A stretch of DNA of 64,000 nucleotides from Balneola sp. (GTDB taxonomy: Bacteria; Bacteroidota; Rhodothermia; Balneolales; Balneolaceae). The position numbers and the translations under genes are program-made. The notes below the pieces were generated by a model. That model had not been told where the DNA came from. It saw nothing but the letters and a program-made list of their open reading frames with translations, and ran no database searches. The stretch spans positions 1 through 64,000 of the forward strand of contig JAEPPZ010000008.1 in the NCBI GenBank assembly GCA_017640785.1, written 5' to 3'. Shown here one piece after another: positions 26,269 to 35,910 of this stretch. Numbering within the stretch: position 1 is the first letter of the stretch; the number at the start of each line of letters is the position of its first letter.

Positions 26269-27183
26269 ATGAATATTCTTTACAATAATTCTGAACAGAG
26301 GTTCCGGGCCGGAATTCGAATCTTGGTTTTTCTGGTTATCTCTGTTCTTTTAATTGCACCTTCAGGATTTGTCTCGATTAGCTGGGTTGCTTCGCTCCTT
26401 ATTTCCTTAGGATGCTTCATAGCTGCTTTTTTTGCTGTAAAGGGTATGGATAAAAGACCTATTTCTTCGATTGGTCTCGAGGTCTCAAAAGTATGGTGGA
26501 TAGAGTTTAGGCTCGGAGTTTTTATCGCTTTTCTAGCCCAGACCATCATTTTTTCGATCGAATACGGATTTTCCTGGCTGGAAATTACAGGTTACGGTTG
26601 GCAAAGAGCAGGTATTGAAATGTGGGGATGGTCAGCGTTTACATACTTCATGACAATGCTTTCAGTTGGGTTTTATGAAGAACTGCTGTTTCGAGGTTAC
26701 CCCATAAAAAACTTAGCTGAAGGATTTACTTTCGGAAAGATTACTTCTAAACAAGCTTCATGGATTGCTGTTATTTTAACATCAGTACTTTTCGGTTTTG
26801 CCCATGCAGGAAATCCAAATGCATCTGCAATTTCTACCTTTAATATTATTCTGGCGGGCTTTATGCTCGCTGTTCCATTTCTATTGACCGGAAGGCTGGC
26901 AATTTCGATAGGAATTCACTTTTCATGGAACTGGGTAATGGGTGGAATTTACGGATTACCTGTAAGCGGACTTGATGGAAGACGGTCTGTGCTCCAAACA
27001 AACGAAATTGGTCCGGATATTTGGACGGGTGGTAAGTTTGGACCCGAGGCCGGGTTGCTGGGAATTTTAGGGATGATTTTTATTCTGATCTCTATTCTTT
27101 TATATGCCCGAAAACAAAATCCCTCCGGGAAGTTAGAACTCCATGAGAGTTTTAGGAGTGATTACAAGAAAGTGAATGAATAG
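26269..27183 (+). CDS. CPBP family intramembrane metalloprotease
   Basis: A 304-residue polytopic membrane protein with the CPBP/Abi motifs: EELLFRG (E137, E138, R142), FGFAHAG (H179) and GIHFSWN (H217, N221). These form the glutamate/histidine active site of Rce1-like proteases, so it is probably catalytically competent. Substrates of bacterial members are mostly unknown; some act in bacteriocin immunity or regulated proteolysis. It is divergent from the SRAP gene and followed by a repeat island. Confidence 0.88.
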   Translation: MNILYNNSEQRFRAGIRILVFLVISVLLIAPSGFVSISWVASLLISLGCFIAAFFAVKGMDKRPISSIGLEVSKVWWIEFRLGVFIAFLAQTIIFSIEYGFSWLEITGYGWQRAGIEMWGWSAFTYFMTMLSVGFYEELLFRGYPIKNLAEGFTFGKITSKQASWIAVILTSVLFGFAHAGNPNASAISTFNIILAGFMLAVPFLLTGRLAISIGIHFSWNWVMGGIYGLPVSGLDGRRSVLQTNEIGPDIWTGGKFGPEAGLLGILGMIFILISILLYARKQNPSGKLELHESFRSDYKKVNE

Positions 27184-27212
27184 TTTTTGAATTGAATACT
27201 TGAGGATACCAT

Positions 27213-27438
27213 CTACACCGACCTTTAGAATTATTGGCGAGCCAAGAACGTAATGAAATCGACGGCTCCGAAGGAGCAATCATTACACTCAGGATGATTC
27301 TTGAATATGCATCACCCGAACGAAGACCTTTTGTAATGATTAGTCGATGTAATGGAGTTCGCGCCAATAATTCTTGTCGGGAGCTTTTGGTACTGGAGCC
27401 TGTGCTGAGGAAGCTCAGTAGCGGTACAAAAGTACATA
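27213..27438 (+). repeat. Dispersed fold-back repeat A, copy 1
   Basis: About 226 bp, matching the reverse complement of 40993-41195 at most positions. Its core (about 27228-27373) is a fold-back: AGAATTATTGGCG at the left end is mirrored by CGCCAATAATTCT at the right end, and AATCATTACA by TGTAATGATT further in. Copy 1 differs from copy 2 by an insert near 27395-27422 containing CTGAGgaaGCTCAG. Two overlapping frames (27152-27367 minus, 27234-27449 plus) are by-products of the palindrome. Confidence 0.85.
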
Positions 27439-27553
27439 AGCATGTATAAATTACTAGATGGTTATTAGAAACCCGGGGATAAATCCCCTTCTAGCTTATG
27501 TTCTTGTCTTAAACTCGTACATAAACAAGCAAGGACTTTAGTCCTGCTAACAA

Positions 27554-27631
27554 TCGGAAAAGGATTATTCCTACTTCGCAGACGCGTCCGGATTACGTTC
27601 TCTTTTTCCCTCTTAAATACCAAGTGCGAAT
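27554..27631 (-). repeat. Dispersed repeat B, partial copy
   Basis: The reverse complement of this 78-bp stretch matches 40501-40577 closely: both share TTCGC, GTATTTAAGA, CTGCGAAG and AGGAATA in the same order and spacing. It corresponds to the left half of repeat B; the right half with the second terminal repeat is missing here. Confidence 0.75.
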
Positions 27632-27702
27632 CTTTCTAAAACTATCTCTATTAAGCTGTTAACAAATTATCTATTATCTACAGCCTGTCTGCTTTAAATA
27701 AA

Positions 27703-27732
27703 AAAAGCGAAGCCTGATAAGACTTCGCTTTT
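27703..27732 (-). terminator. Terminator of hflKC
   Basis: A 10-bp stem AAAAGCGAAG/CTTCGCTTTT with a 10-nt loop, followed on the minus strand by a T run, 24 bp past the hflC stop. Confidence 0.85.
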
Positions 27733-27755
27733 GATAGAATTAATCATCCGAACTA

Positions 27756-28700
27756 TCAGTCGATAGAATTCAGATATCTGTAAAACTCACTATCCGTAGA
27801 TATGATAAGTGAGGTTTCCTTGTCAATTGTTCTGCCGTAAGCTTCCATGCTTTTAACAAATGCGTATAATTCTCTGGCTTGTCTGGTTTTATTATAAGCA
27901 TCATTGTAAATAGCAGCAGCACGCGCATCTGCTCTACCACGAATGGTTTCTGCTTCACGGAAAGCTTCTGATTGAATTCTTTTCAACTCACGTTCTTTTT
28001 CACCATTGATCTTAGATGCTTCACCCTGACCTTCAGACCGGAATTTATCCGCAATTCTGTTTCTCTCAGAGATCATACGATCATAAACTGTACGACGTAC
28101 TTCTTCAGCATAGTTGATTCGCTTGAACCGGAAATCCAGAACCGCAATACCTAAGTCTTTAGCTCTTTCGTTAGCCAGTTTCTGAATTTCCTCCTGAATT
28201 TCGTCGCGCCCAACATTAATGGCTTGCAGAGAATCACTAACAATATCTGCTATCTCATCCGGTTGAGCGGGTTCACGATTCGTGCTACGAATAAGTTCAA
28301 CCAGATCGTTAGCAGCAACTGCATTTCTGGTTTCCCCATCCAAAATATCATCAAGTCGTGATTGAGCACCGTCTTCATCACCAAGAGTCTCGAAATACTT
28401 AAGAGGATCCGTTATCTGCCATCTGGCGTATGTATCCACAAAAATAAATACTTTATCTTTCGTTGGAACCTGATTCGGGTCACCATCCCATTCCAAATAT
28501 CTTCTTTCAAAGAAATTAGCCTTGTGCAGAAATGGAATTTTAACATTTAAGCCAGGCTCTGTAATGGCTTCGCCTATTGGTTCACCAAATTGGGTTATAA
28601 TTACTTGCTCTTTTTCTGATACGATAAATAGTGCTTGCGATGCTACTAAACCTATAACTCCAAGTACTATCAGTAAACCTATTCCTTTTACATTCTTCAT
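27756..28700 (-). CDS. hflC: Protease modulator HflC
   Basis: A 314-residue SPFH-domain membrane protein with one N-terminal helix (about 6-26, GIGLLIVLGVIGLVASQALF) and the stomatin-like domain beginning VSEKEQVIITQFGEPIGE. The later helical region GEASKINGEKERELKRIQSEAFREAE forms the coiled-coil wall of the HflKC cage. With HflK it encloses and modulates the FtsH protease. It overlaps hflK by 4 bp and ends the operon. Confidence 0.94.
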   Translation of the reverse strand: MKNVKGIGLLIVLGVIGLVASQALFIVSEKEQVIITQFGEPIGEAITEPGLNVKIPFLHKANFFERRYLEWDGDPNQVPTKDKVFIFVDTYARWQITDPLKYFETLGDEDGAQSRLDDILDGETRNAVAANDLVELIRSTNREPAQPDEIADIVSDSLQAINVGRDEIQEEIQKLANERAKDLGIAVLDFRFKRINYAEEVRRTVYDRMISERNRIADKFRSEGQGEASKINGEKERELKRIQSEAFREAETIRGRADARAAAIYNDAYNKTRQARELYAFVKSMEAYGRTIDKETSLIISTDSEFYRYLNSID

Positions 28701-29704
28701 GGTGTTCCTCCATCATTATTTGCTTTCACCTTAGCTCCATTCATCTGTAATTGCAGCAATGGTATTACACTGTTTCCCTTGTCATCCGTGATGATCTTTT
28801 GTCCCATCTTTGGAAGGATATCTTCCATCGTTTCAAGGAATATACGCGTCTTTGTTACTTCAGGAGCTTTGATATATTCTGAATACAGGTCATTAAATCT
28901 GGAAACCTCACCTTCTGAAGTATTCACACGATCAAGTGCATAACCTTCAGCCTGTTGAATCGTTTGGTCTGCTTCACCTGCGGCACGAGGAATTACACGG
29001 TTGTAATCAGCGCGAGCTTGGTTGATCAAAGTTTCTCTTTGCTGTTGTGCCTGATTTACTCCGTTAAAAGAAGGCTTTACTGGATCCGGTGGATTCACAT
29101 CTTGTAGTACCAATTGCTCGATCTTAATACCCAATTCGTATTCATCGCAGATCTGTTGAATGATCAGCTCTGCTTCTGATGCAACTTCGGCTCTACCAAT
29201 AGTGATAACTTCATCTACCGTTCTGTCACCAACGATCTGGCGCATTGCGGTTTCTGAAATATCGCGTAGTGTTTCATCCGGGTTTCTGACCTTAAACAAA
29301 TAATTGTAAGGATCATCAATTCTATATTGAACTACCCATTCTACATCAGCAAGATTTAAATCTCCTGTAAGCATTAAAGACTCTCCTCCATAACCTGCTT
29401 TTCTGTACGTTGAATTCACTCCTGCAGATGCCGTTCTGTAACCGAACTCATCTTTAAGCTGTCTTCGAACAGGCACATATTGCACTTGATCAATGAAAGG
29501 AACTTTAAAATTTAAACCCGGTTGTGCTTTGGAAACATATTTTCCAAATCTGGTTATAACTCCAACCTCTTCTGTTTCTACTGTATAAAAAGATGAGAAT
29601 ATTACCAATACCGCTGCTAAACCGATAGCAATCGATTTTATGTTCTTTGTAATTTTCTCAAACTCTGGCGGTACGTTGAATGAGAAATCTGTTTCTTGAG
29701 CCAT
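28697..29704 (-). CDS. hflK: FtsH protease activity modulator HflK
   Basis: A 335-residue partner of HflC: a membrane helix at about 27-43, then the SPFH domain (TVETEEVGVITRFGKYVSKAQPGLNFKVPFIDQV) and a helical segment ending in a Gln-rich tail. Family members form the large HflK/C assembly around FtsH in the inner membrane. ftsH is not in the window. The gene lies 22 bp downstream of a SpoIIE-type phosphatase gene on the same strand. Confidence 0.94.
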   Translation of the reverse strand: MAQETDFSFNVPPEFEKITKNIKSIAIGLAAVLVIFSSFYTVETEEVGVITRFGKYVSKAQPGLNFKVPFIDQVQYVPVRRQLKDEFGYRTASAGVNSTYRKAGYGGESLMLTGDLNLADVEWVVQYRIDDPYNYLFKVRNPDETLRDISETAMRQIVGDRTVDEVITIGRAEVASEAELIIQQICDEYELGIKIEQLVLQDVNPPDPVKPSFNGVNQAQQQRETLINQARADYNRVIPRAAGEADQTIQQAEGYALDRVNTSEGEVSRFNDLYSEYIKAPEVTKTRIFLETMEDILPKMGQKIITDDKGNSVIPLLQLQMNGAKVKANNDGGTP

Positions 29705-29726
29705 AGTGTTCGGCTTTAATTATTAG

Positions 29727-32261
29727 TTATACTTTTAAGCAAATTACAGTAGTATCATCAGCTAGCTGATAATTACTGAATTTTTGCACTGTTCGTTTAA
29801 TTTCTTGAGCTATCTCATTAGCAGAAAGGTTATCTGTGTCAATACGTTCCACAAGAGCCGGAACTTCATCAAAACCAAACCATTCACCTTTCTCGTTAGC
29901 CGCTTCCGGTAACCCATCAGAGTATAACAAGAAAAAGTCACCTTTCTTAAGTTTGAATTCAAGGTTTTTGTATTTCACATCCGGCTTAATACCTAAAGGT
30001 AATTTGGGATCGGGTGTTTGAATAAAATCAGCTTTTCCGTTTCGCTTTAAAATGGGTTTACAATGTCCTGCATTCGCAACACTGAGCATTCTCGAAGCAA
30101 GATCATATCTTGCCATCGCACATGTTATAAAAGTTCGTTTATCTGTACGACTATAAATAGGCTCACACACTTCTGACAAAATCTCGGCCGGAGAGTCTTC
30201 TTTCATTCTAGAGAGAAGCAATCCACTGGTGAAAATTGCAGGCATAGCCGCTCTCATAGCTTTACCGGAAACATCCACAACAACCATTGTGAGCGCTTTT
30301 GCAGAACCATCTCCGTTTTCGCTTAATACATAGTCGAAATAATCGCCGCCCACTTCAAAAGATGGGAGGAAAAATCCATGGACATCAAACCCTTCGGCCT
30401 GTGGAGGTTTTACAGGCATTAACTTGTACTGACTTTCCCGCGCAATTTCTATTTCTCTTTCTACTCTTAAATGTTGCGAAATTCGTTCTTCGTATTCAGG
30501 AACATAATCTCCTATTTCAGAAAGCGGTGTTCCAAGTCGATATGAAATCAAACCGTAAATAAGGGGTATTGTGATAATCCCTGCCTGAGCCCAGGAAATG
30601 TAAGCAACTTCAATACTGGCAGAATTCCAATATGGTGTGATCATATTTACAACTGCGAAAACCCACCATGCGGTCAGTACTGTAAGAATTCCATAAACCC
30701 GGTAACCAATTATTGTAACTACAGAGACAACCAGAAAGATTATATAATCCTGATAAAATTCTCCATTTGTACCGATCAATCTTCCTAAAACAGATACGAA
30801 TAGTGCGCTTGATAAAATACTTATAACTAAGGCAAGCCATTTATTTCTGACCCAATGATGAACCAATCCGTAAACAAAACCGATCTGAACAAAAACAACT
30901 AACCAAGTGGTTGTCCAGCTACTCATGTTCATTGTCAACAACTGAAATTCATTACTTGGCTCAGTAAACCCAAACTGACTATCCGCTTGATGGAAGAACA
31001 AACCAAGTGCAAAAACCATCAAACTGAAAAGCCCGATGATAATTCCGCTAAGAGCGAAACCATGAATAAGACCGGATCCGGTTTCTCTCACAAAAAACTT
31101 TCTTTGCCAAAGAGCATCGATAACATCAAGTTGGGCATGCTTCTGAGATCTTGCCAATGCTTCCCATGCCACATAAGCTAAGGCCATGTACAAACCAACT
31201 GCCAACCCAAAAACCAAACTATTTATTGCGGCTCCAAGTAAAACCGTATTCTCATAAAAAGGCATAAACGAACTCATCGCAAACATTGCCTGCCATCCAT
31301 ATACTCCTAAACCAACTGTGGCAAACATAAATAAGGCTCTGCGCCACTCAACTTTTCCTCTGAAGATATTTTTAATTCCCACCGTAAAAGCACATGCTAC
31401 GATCAAGATCAAACAACCAAAAAAGACAAAGGTAAAAGTGCTGGCTTGTCGGGTTACAACAGCATCAAAATTTTCAGGTTCAAGTTCATTCTTTGCTACA
31501 AATGAATTGATCTGGTATCCGAATTCGGTACTAAACGTATTTTCATCTTCGTATTCCTTAATTACAGATTCCAGATTTAGGGACAGTGTATTAGGAAGCT
31601 CGAAATTATCCCCTTTTCTGATCCAATTAAAAACCAATCCCGAACTAAACGAACTATTTGAGACCTGAGTTGGTGTTTCCGGATTTAGCTCTTCCTGATC
31701 AATTGAGCTGGTATCTTCATCTGAACTTAGAAATTTGTACATACTAAGATCGTACCCCAAAATATTACCAACCACTGTTTCAGCAATCTGAATAGGAGAA
31801 CTCCCCTTAAGAAAAGTAGGATTAGGTGCATATTCGTTTGAAGAAAGTCGTGTTATCTTTCCTGAATTGGAAAAGCGCATTTTAAATCTTCCATAAGATT
31901 CGAAAAGTGCTCCGGGATTGATAATAGTTTCATTTACAGCACCTTTTTTACCAATTACGCTTACCCATGACTGAAGATTTCTTTCTCTTTGATTTAACTC
32001 ATAAGGAGAAAATTCGCCATCAAGAGTGTCATTGATAGCATCAAAATATCGAACATGCTGCTTTCTTGACGTAAAAATTTCCAGGCTATCTGTTGAAAAA
32101 CCAAATGCCTGAGACAGCTGAGATACTTTTGATTCTACTTCATTTCTGCTTTCAGAAATTGGTTCGCCGGCATAGAAATCGGTATAAGGCCTCAGGAACA
32201 CGAACCCGGTAAATCCCAAAATCCCCAGCAATATTAATATGTAAGAGTTTCTGTTGATCAC
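29727..32261 (-). CDS. Membrane PP2C/SpoIIE-type serine phosphatase (RsbU-like output)
   Basis: An 844-residue protein with an N-terminal helix (about 7-24), an extracytoplasmic region to about 275, some eight membrane helices (about 280-590) and a cytoplasmic SpoIIE phosphatase domain. Metal-binding aspartates are in GGDYFD (about 637), DVSGKA (about 660) and YSDGLPEA (about 777). Such phosphatases usually dephosphorylate an anti-sigma-factor antagonist; no such partner is nearby. It sits directly upstream of hflKC with a 22-bp gap and may be co-transcribed. Confidence 0.9.
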   Translation of the reverse strand: MINRNSYILILLGILGFTGFVFLRPYTDFYAGEPISESRNEVESKVSQLSQAFGFSTDSLEIFTSRKQHVRYFDAINDTLDGEFSPYELNQRERNLQSWVSVIGKKGAVNETIINPGALFESYGRFKMRFSNSGKITRLSSNEYAPNPTFLKGSSPIQIAETVVGNILGYDLSMYKFLSSDEDTSSIDQEELNPETPTQVSNSSFSSGLVFNWIRKGDNFELPNTLSLNLESVIKEYEDENTFSTEFGYQINSFVAKNELEPENFDAVVTRQASTFTFVFFGCLILIVACAFTVGIKNIFRGKVEWRRALFMFATVGLGVYGWQAMFAMSSFMPFYENTVLLGAAINSLVFGLAVGLYMALAYVAWEALARSQKHAQLDVIDALWQRKFFVRETGSGLIHGFALSGIIIGLFSLMVFALGLFFHQADSQFGFTEPSNEFQLLTMNMSSWTTTWLVVFVQIGFVYGLVHHWVRNKWLALVISILSSALFVSVLGRLIGTNGEFYQDYIIFLVVSVVTIIGYRVYGILTVLTAWWVFAVVNMITPYWNSASIEVAYISWAQAGIITIPLIYGLISYRLGTPLSEIGDYVPEYEERISQHLRVEREIEIARESQYKLMPVKPPQAEGFDVHGFFLPSFEVGGDYFDYVLSENGDGSAKALTMVVVDVSGKAMRAAMPAIFTSGLLLSRMKEDSPAEILSEVCEPIYSRTDKRTFITCAMARYDLASRMLSVANAGHCKPILKRNGKADFIQTPDPKLPLGIKPDVKYKNLEFKLKKGDFFLLYSDGLPEAANEKGEWFGFDEVPALVERIDTDNLSANEIAQEIKRTVQKFSNYQLADDTTVICLKV

Positions 32262-32412
32262 TCTTAATCTGCCCCTTAGTCTATTTAAATTTTGCGTTCA
32301 TGAAGCTACGGCTTTTTCTGTTTTTTGTTACCCGTTTTCTTTTATTATTCATCTTTTAATGCCTCCGAAACATTCTTTATTTTTATTTTCTCTCAATTAA
32401 TTGGATTTGTCT

Positions 32413-34095
32413 ATGAGTTTGAAACATTTTATCGCATCAGGGTTTATTACTTTACTGTTTTTATTATCGGGATCAGTACTGGCTTTTCAAAATGCACAGT
32501 CAGAGTTGTTATCTACTCCTAAGAAGTCGTTACATACATTTTTGCACTGGCAACAAACAGGCCATATGGATTTAAGCAAAGCGGCATTAACAATGAAGCT
32601 GCTTGAAGGAACTGAAGAAGAACGCATTGAACTTGCTACCGAATTAAAAAAAGTACTGGATGCCAGAGGTTTATTAGTTGAGTATGAGAACGTTCCAAAT
32701 ACAAGAAATTATGTAGATAGCCTCTCCGGTTTGCAACAATATATTCTATTTGATGAGCTTCCTGAGGTTTACCTTACCAAGACCAATAATGAATGGGTAT
32801 TCTCAAAAGCTACAATTGAGCAAATTCCTGAATTATACAGAGATACTTTTTCATCATTAGTTGAAGCTGTTGTTGGAGAATTACCCGCTTCTTTAAAACA
32901 AGATTGGTTTGGAATACAAATCTGGCAATATTTAGCTGTTTTTTGCTGGCTTTTACTAGGGTTGATCTTCAGAAAGATATTCGAATTTATTCTGGAAAAT
33001 TACATTCACAAGTTAGCCAAAAAGACAAAATTTACCTGGGATGATGATCTGATTGACGGAATAGATAAGCCATCCGGTTTTATTTTTATGATGTTTTTCT
33101 GGTTAGCAACCTTTACCAACCTTCAACTATCTGTTACGGTTAATCACTACCTTTCTCTGATTCTTGAAATAGCTGTCTCTGTAGGATTTATATGGCTGTT
33201 CTATAATCTTTCTGACGTATTCTCTAAATATTTAGGAGTCCTCACTTCAAAAACTGAAACCAAACTGGATGACCAACTCGTCCCTTTGATTCGTAAAACA
33301 CTTCGCTTTTTTGTTCTTGTAATGGGGATTATTCTAATCCTCCAAAACAATGGATATAATGTTGCTTCATTAATTGCAGGTCTCGGTATTGGTGGACTTG
33401 CAGTAGCGCTTGCAGCACGTGATACTTTAGCTAATTTCTTCGGCTCTGTAACCATATTTGTTGACAAGCCTTTCAGAATTGGTGACTGGATAAAAGTTGC
33501 GGGAGTAGAGGGAACTGTTGAAGAAGTGGGATTCAGGTCTACCAGAATAAGAACTTTTTATAACTCATTGGTGAGCGTTCCAAACTCAAACATTTCCAAT
33601 AATGAGGTTGATAATTTAGGACTCCGTGAATATCGTCGTTTATTGACCACTCTTAATCTAACCTACTCAACTTCTCCTGAACAGATGGAAGCTTTTGTGG
33701 AAGGCATTAAAGCGATTGTAAAATCAAATCCCCATTTCCGTCAGGATTTTTATGAAGTCCACTTCAATGCTTTTGGAGCACACTCTTTAGATGTGATGGT
33801 ATATGTATTCTTTAAAGTGCCTGATTGGAGTACCGAATTACAGCAAAAGCATAATTTCTTTCTCGAAGTTCTGAAACTTGCCAAAGAAGTTGGTGTTGAA
33901 TTTGCGTTCCCGACTCAGACACTGCATGTAGATTCATTCCACAAAGATGAACCCAGACAAGTTGGCGAACCCAGAACTGAAGAAGAATTGGCCGCTAGTG
34001 TTACCGAATATGGCCCCAATGGCTCAAAAAGTAATCCTGATGGTTTGCGGATCTTCAAAGACGGTAAAGAAGTGGATTTTGGGAGTGGGAAGTAA
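32413..34095 (+). CDS. MscS family mechanosensitive ion channel
   Basis: A 560-residue protein with a signal peptide (MSLKHFIASGFITLLFLLSG, cleavage near VLA), an N-terminal periplasmic domain to about 175, several helices and the MscS core. The pore helix is rich in Gly/Ala (IAGLGIGGLAVALAARDTLANFFGS), followed by the beta domain FRIGDWIKVAGVEGTVEEVGFRSTRIRT and PNSNISNNEVDN. I chose the ATG at 32413; an in-frame TTG at 32401 adds four residues. It releases solutes on osmotic downshock. Its stop directly abuts the convergent receiver gene. Confidence 0.92.
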   Translation: MSLKHFIASGFITLLFLLSGSVLAFQNAQSELLSTPKKSLHTFLHWQQTGHMDLSKAALTMKLLEGTEEERIELATELKKVLDARGLLVEYENVPNTRNYVDSLSGLQQYILFDELPEVYLTKTNNEWVFSKATIEQIPELYRDTFSSLVEAVVGELPASLKQDWFGIQIWQYLAVFCWLLLGLIFRKIFEFILENYIHKLAKKTKFTWDDDLIDGIDKPSGFIFMMFFWLATFTNLQLSVTVNHYLSLILEIAVSVGFIWLFYNLSDVFSKYLGVLTSKTETKLDDQLVPLIRKTLRFFVLVMGIILILQNNGYNVASLIAGLGIGGLAVALAARDTLANFFGSVTIFVDKPFRIGDWIKVAGVEGTVEEVGFRSTRIRTFYNSLVSVPNSNISNNEVDNLGLREYRRLLTTLNLTYSTSPEQMEAFVEGIKAIVKSNPHFRQDFYEVHFNAFGAHSLDVMVYVFFKVPDWSTELQQKHNFFLEVLKLAKEVGVEFAFPTQTLHVDSFHKDEPRQVGEPRTEEELAASVTEYGPNGSKSNPDGLRIFKDGKEVDFGSGK

Positions 34096-34470
34096 TCAGG
34101 CCGGCTTTTTTGTTCCAGTCATTTTATAAACCCCACTTGTAAAATCGTCTGCAGTAACCGGTTTTATCAAAAAAATTGAGTTTGAAACCTCAGAAGCTCT
34201 GTTCATATTTAATGAATCAGAGTTACCACTGGCAAAAATTACCGGGCAGTTCGTCGTCTTTCTGATTTCGATCATAGCATCAATACCATCTATTATTCCA
34301 TCCAACATAATATCCATGATAATAATATCGACTTTTTCACTAGCTAAAACCTCAATGGCCATCTCCCCCGTTGTTACTTCCTTAATGATGTGATAATTCA
34401 TCTTTTCGAGGTAATGCCTGTAAACAACTGCTATCAGTAAATTATCTTCAACGATAATTGCTTTTTTCAT
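34096..34470 (-). CDS. Single-domain response regulator (CheY-like receiver)
   Basis: A 124-residue receiver domain with no output domain. The phospho-acceptor is D53 (IIIMDIM), the acidic pocket is E8/D9 (VEDN), the switch residue is S81 and the lysine is K103 (LIKPV). Single-domain regulators act by protein contact or phosphorelay. Lone kinases in this window (5964, 15436) are possible partners but none is adjacent. Confidence 0.92.
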   Translation of the reverse strand: MKKAIIVEDNLLIAVVYRHYLEKMNYHIIKEVTTGEMAIEVLASEKVDIIIMDIMLDGIIDGIDAMIEIRKTTNCPVIFASGNSDSLNMNRASEVSNSIFLIKPVTADDFTSGVYKMTGTKKPA

Positions 34471-34532
34471 TCAGTTCCCAAAATTTTAGTATAAACAATG
34501 TTATCGGCACTTATTAATTTTACTAAAATAAA

Positions 34533-34562
34533 AAACCCTGAGTACTTTAATACTCAGGGTTT
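34533..34562 (-). terminator. Terminator after the bacilliredoxin gene
   Basis: A perfect 12-bp stem AAACCCTGAGTA/TACTCAGGGTTT with a 6-nt loop and T-rich minus-strand tail, 27 bp beyond the stop of the minus-strand gene at 34590. Confidence 0.82.
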
Positions 34563-34589
34563 AAATAAATGATGATCATTTAAAGGTTT

Positions 34590-35036
34590 TTACTTTTCAT
34601 CCTTCTCTTTTCCAAAGGCTTCGAAAACCATTTTCAGATCATTAGCTACATCCTCACTTGTTCTGCCCTCTATTCTGTGGCGGGGAATCATTGCTTTAAT
34701 TTCCCCATCCACAAAATATGCAAATGCAGGTGATGATGGTGGATACTCGCTGAAGTAAGCTCGTGCATGAGCAGTTGCTTCTTTATCTTGCCCGGCAAAT
34801 ACAGTGACCATATGATCAGGTTTTGCTTCAGAATTCTCTAAAGCAATTCCAAGACCCGGTCGGGCGTTTCCGGCAGCGCAACCGCATACCGAATTTATCG
34901 CCATCAGCATTGTGCCTTTATACTCTTTCATTGCACGGTCTACATCTTCCGGAGTTTTGAGTTCTTCCACACCAAACTGCGTGAGTTCTTCTCTCATCCA
35001 GGACGTATCAGGGCCTATTCCAAATCCAAATTGCAT
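34590..35036 (-). CDS. BrxA/BrxB family bacilliredoxin-like protein
   Basis: A 148-residue thioredoxin-fold protein of the YphP/YqiW family. The redox motif CGC is at 51-53 within SVCGCAAGNARPG, and the tail FAYFVDGEIKAMIPRHRIEGR is typical. In Firmicutes these proteins remove bacillithiol from mixed disulfides. It sits 48 bp downstream of the SOD gene on the same strand, fitting an oxidative-stress role. Whether this organism makes bacillithiol cannot be seen here. Confidence 0.92.
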   Translation of the reverse strand: MQFGFGIGPDTSWMREELTQFGVEELKTPEDVDRAMKEYKGTMLMAINSVCGCAAGNARPGLGIALENSEAKPDHMVTVFAGQDKEATAHARAYFSEYPPSSPAFAYFVDGEIKAMIPRHRIEGRTSEDVANDLKMVFEAFGKEKDEK

Positions 35037-35084
35037 AATTTCTCCTTTTAAATTGGAGTTAAGATACGAATCTCTTTAAAAAGA

Positions 35085-35693
35085 TTACTTCGCGTCTTTA
35101 TAGTTTTTATTTACCTGATCCCAATTGATAACATTCCAGAAAGCTGAAATATAGTCAGGGCGTCGGTTTTGATAATTTAAATAATAAGCATGTTCCCAAA
35201 CATCCAATCCAAGAATCGGTGTCAACCCATCCATTAAAGGGCTATCCTGGTTTGCAGTTGAATGAACTTTCAGGTTTCCGCTTCCATCTACAGATAACCA
35301 AGCCCATCCGGATCCAAAACGCGTTCCTGCAGCATTACTGAATTCTTCTTTAAACTCATCAAAACTTCCAAAAGTATCGTTTATAGCTTCAGCGATGTCT
35401 CCATCAGGGTTCCCGCCTCCGTTTGGTGATAGGATGGTCCAAAATAATTTATGGTTTGCATAACCACCACCGTTGTTGATAACTCCCTGCTTTACTGAAT
35501 CAGGCACTTCATTAATTCTGGATAATACTTCTTCAATATCCAGATCTGCAAAAGCATGCCCTTCAAGAGCTGCGTTCACTTTATTTGTATATCCCTGATG
35601 ATGCTTGGTATGATGGATTTCCATCGTTTTTGCATCAAAATGAGGTTCTAATGCATCGTAAGCGTATGGTAGTTCCGGTAATTCGTAAGCCAT
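35085..35693 (-). CDS. sodA: Superoxide dismutase (Mn/Fe family)
   Basis: A 202-residue SOD that dismutates superoxide. The metal ligands are H27 ([11 protein letters not shown]), H81 ([11 protein letters not shown]), D164 and H168 ([12 protein letters not shown]). Q149 in STANQDSPL supplies the second-sphere glutamine from the C-terminal domain, which favours manganese or cambialistic use. No signal peptide is present, so it is cytoplasmic. It is divergent from the transhydrogenase gene across 217 bp. Confidence 0.94.
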   Translation of the reverse strand: MAYELPELPYAYDALEPHFDAKTMEIHHTKHHQGYTNKVNAALEGHAFADLDIEEVLSRINEVPDSVKQGVINNGGGYANHKLFWTILSPNGGGNPDGDIAEAINDTFGSFDEFKEEFSNAAGTRFGSGWAWLSVDGSGNLKVHSTANQDSPLMDGLTPILGLDVWEHAYYLNYQNRRPDYISAFWNVINWDQVNKNYKDAK

Positions 35694-35910
35694 GGTTCCT
35701 CTTTGTTAATTTAAATTTCTATTCTCAAGCATCTACAAACTTGATGCCACTATTTCCGCTTACTAAAATAAGCAATGACATTGTTAAATTCGTTCCTGTA
35801 GCTATATAAAGTGTCTATCTTTTCAATTTGTTTACACTATTAGCTGATTCTATATCTGATTTAGGCTGAAAAATGGACTATCTTTCAAGCTCACACTCAC
35901 TATACTAACT

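Larger units (their letters stand above)
27184..27755. other. Gene-free repeat island 1
   Basis: These 572 bp between the CPBP and hflC genes hold no credible gene. They contain fold-back repeat A (27213-27438), short hairpins GGGGATaaATCCCC and GGACTttAGTCC (27477-27557), a half copy of repeat B on the minus strand (27554-27631) and the hflC terminator. Confidence 0.8.

Noticed and set aside
27152-27449. Two overlapping open frames on opposite strands
   Set aside because: Both lie within repeat A. The inverted copy at 41 kb does not preserve either frame, and the fold-back structure explains the mirrored openness.
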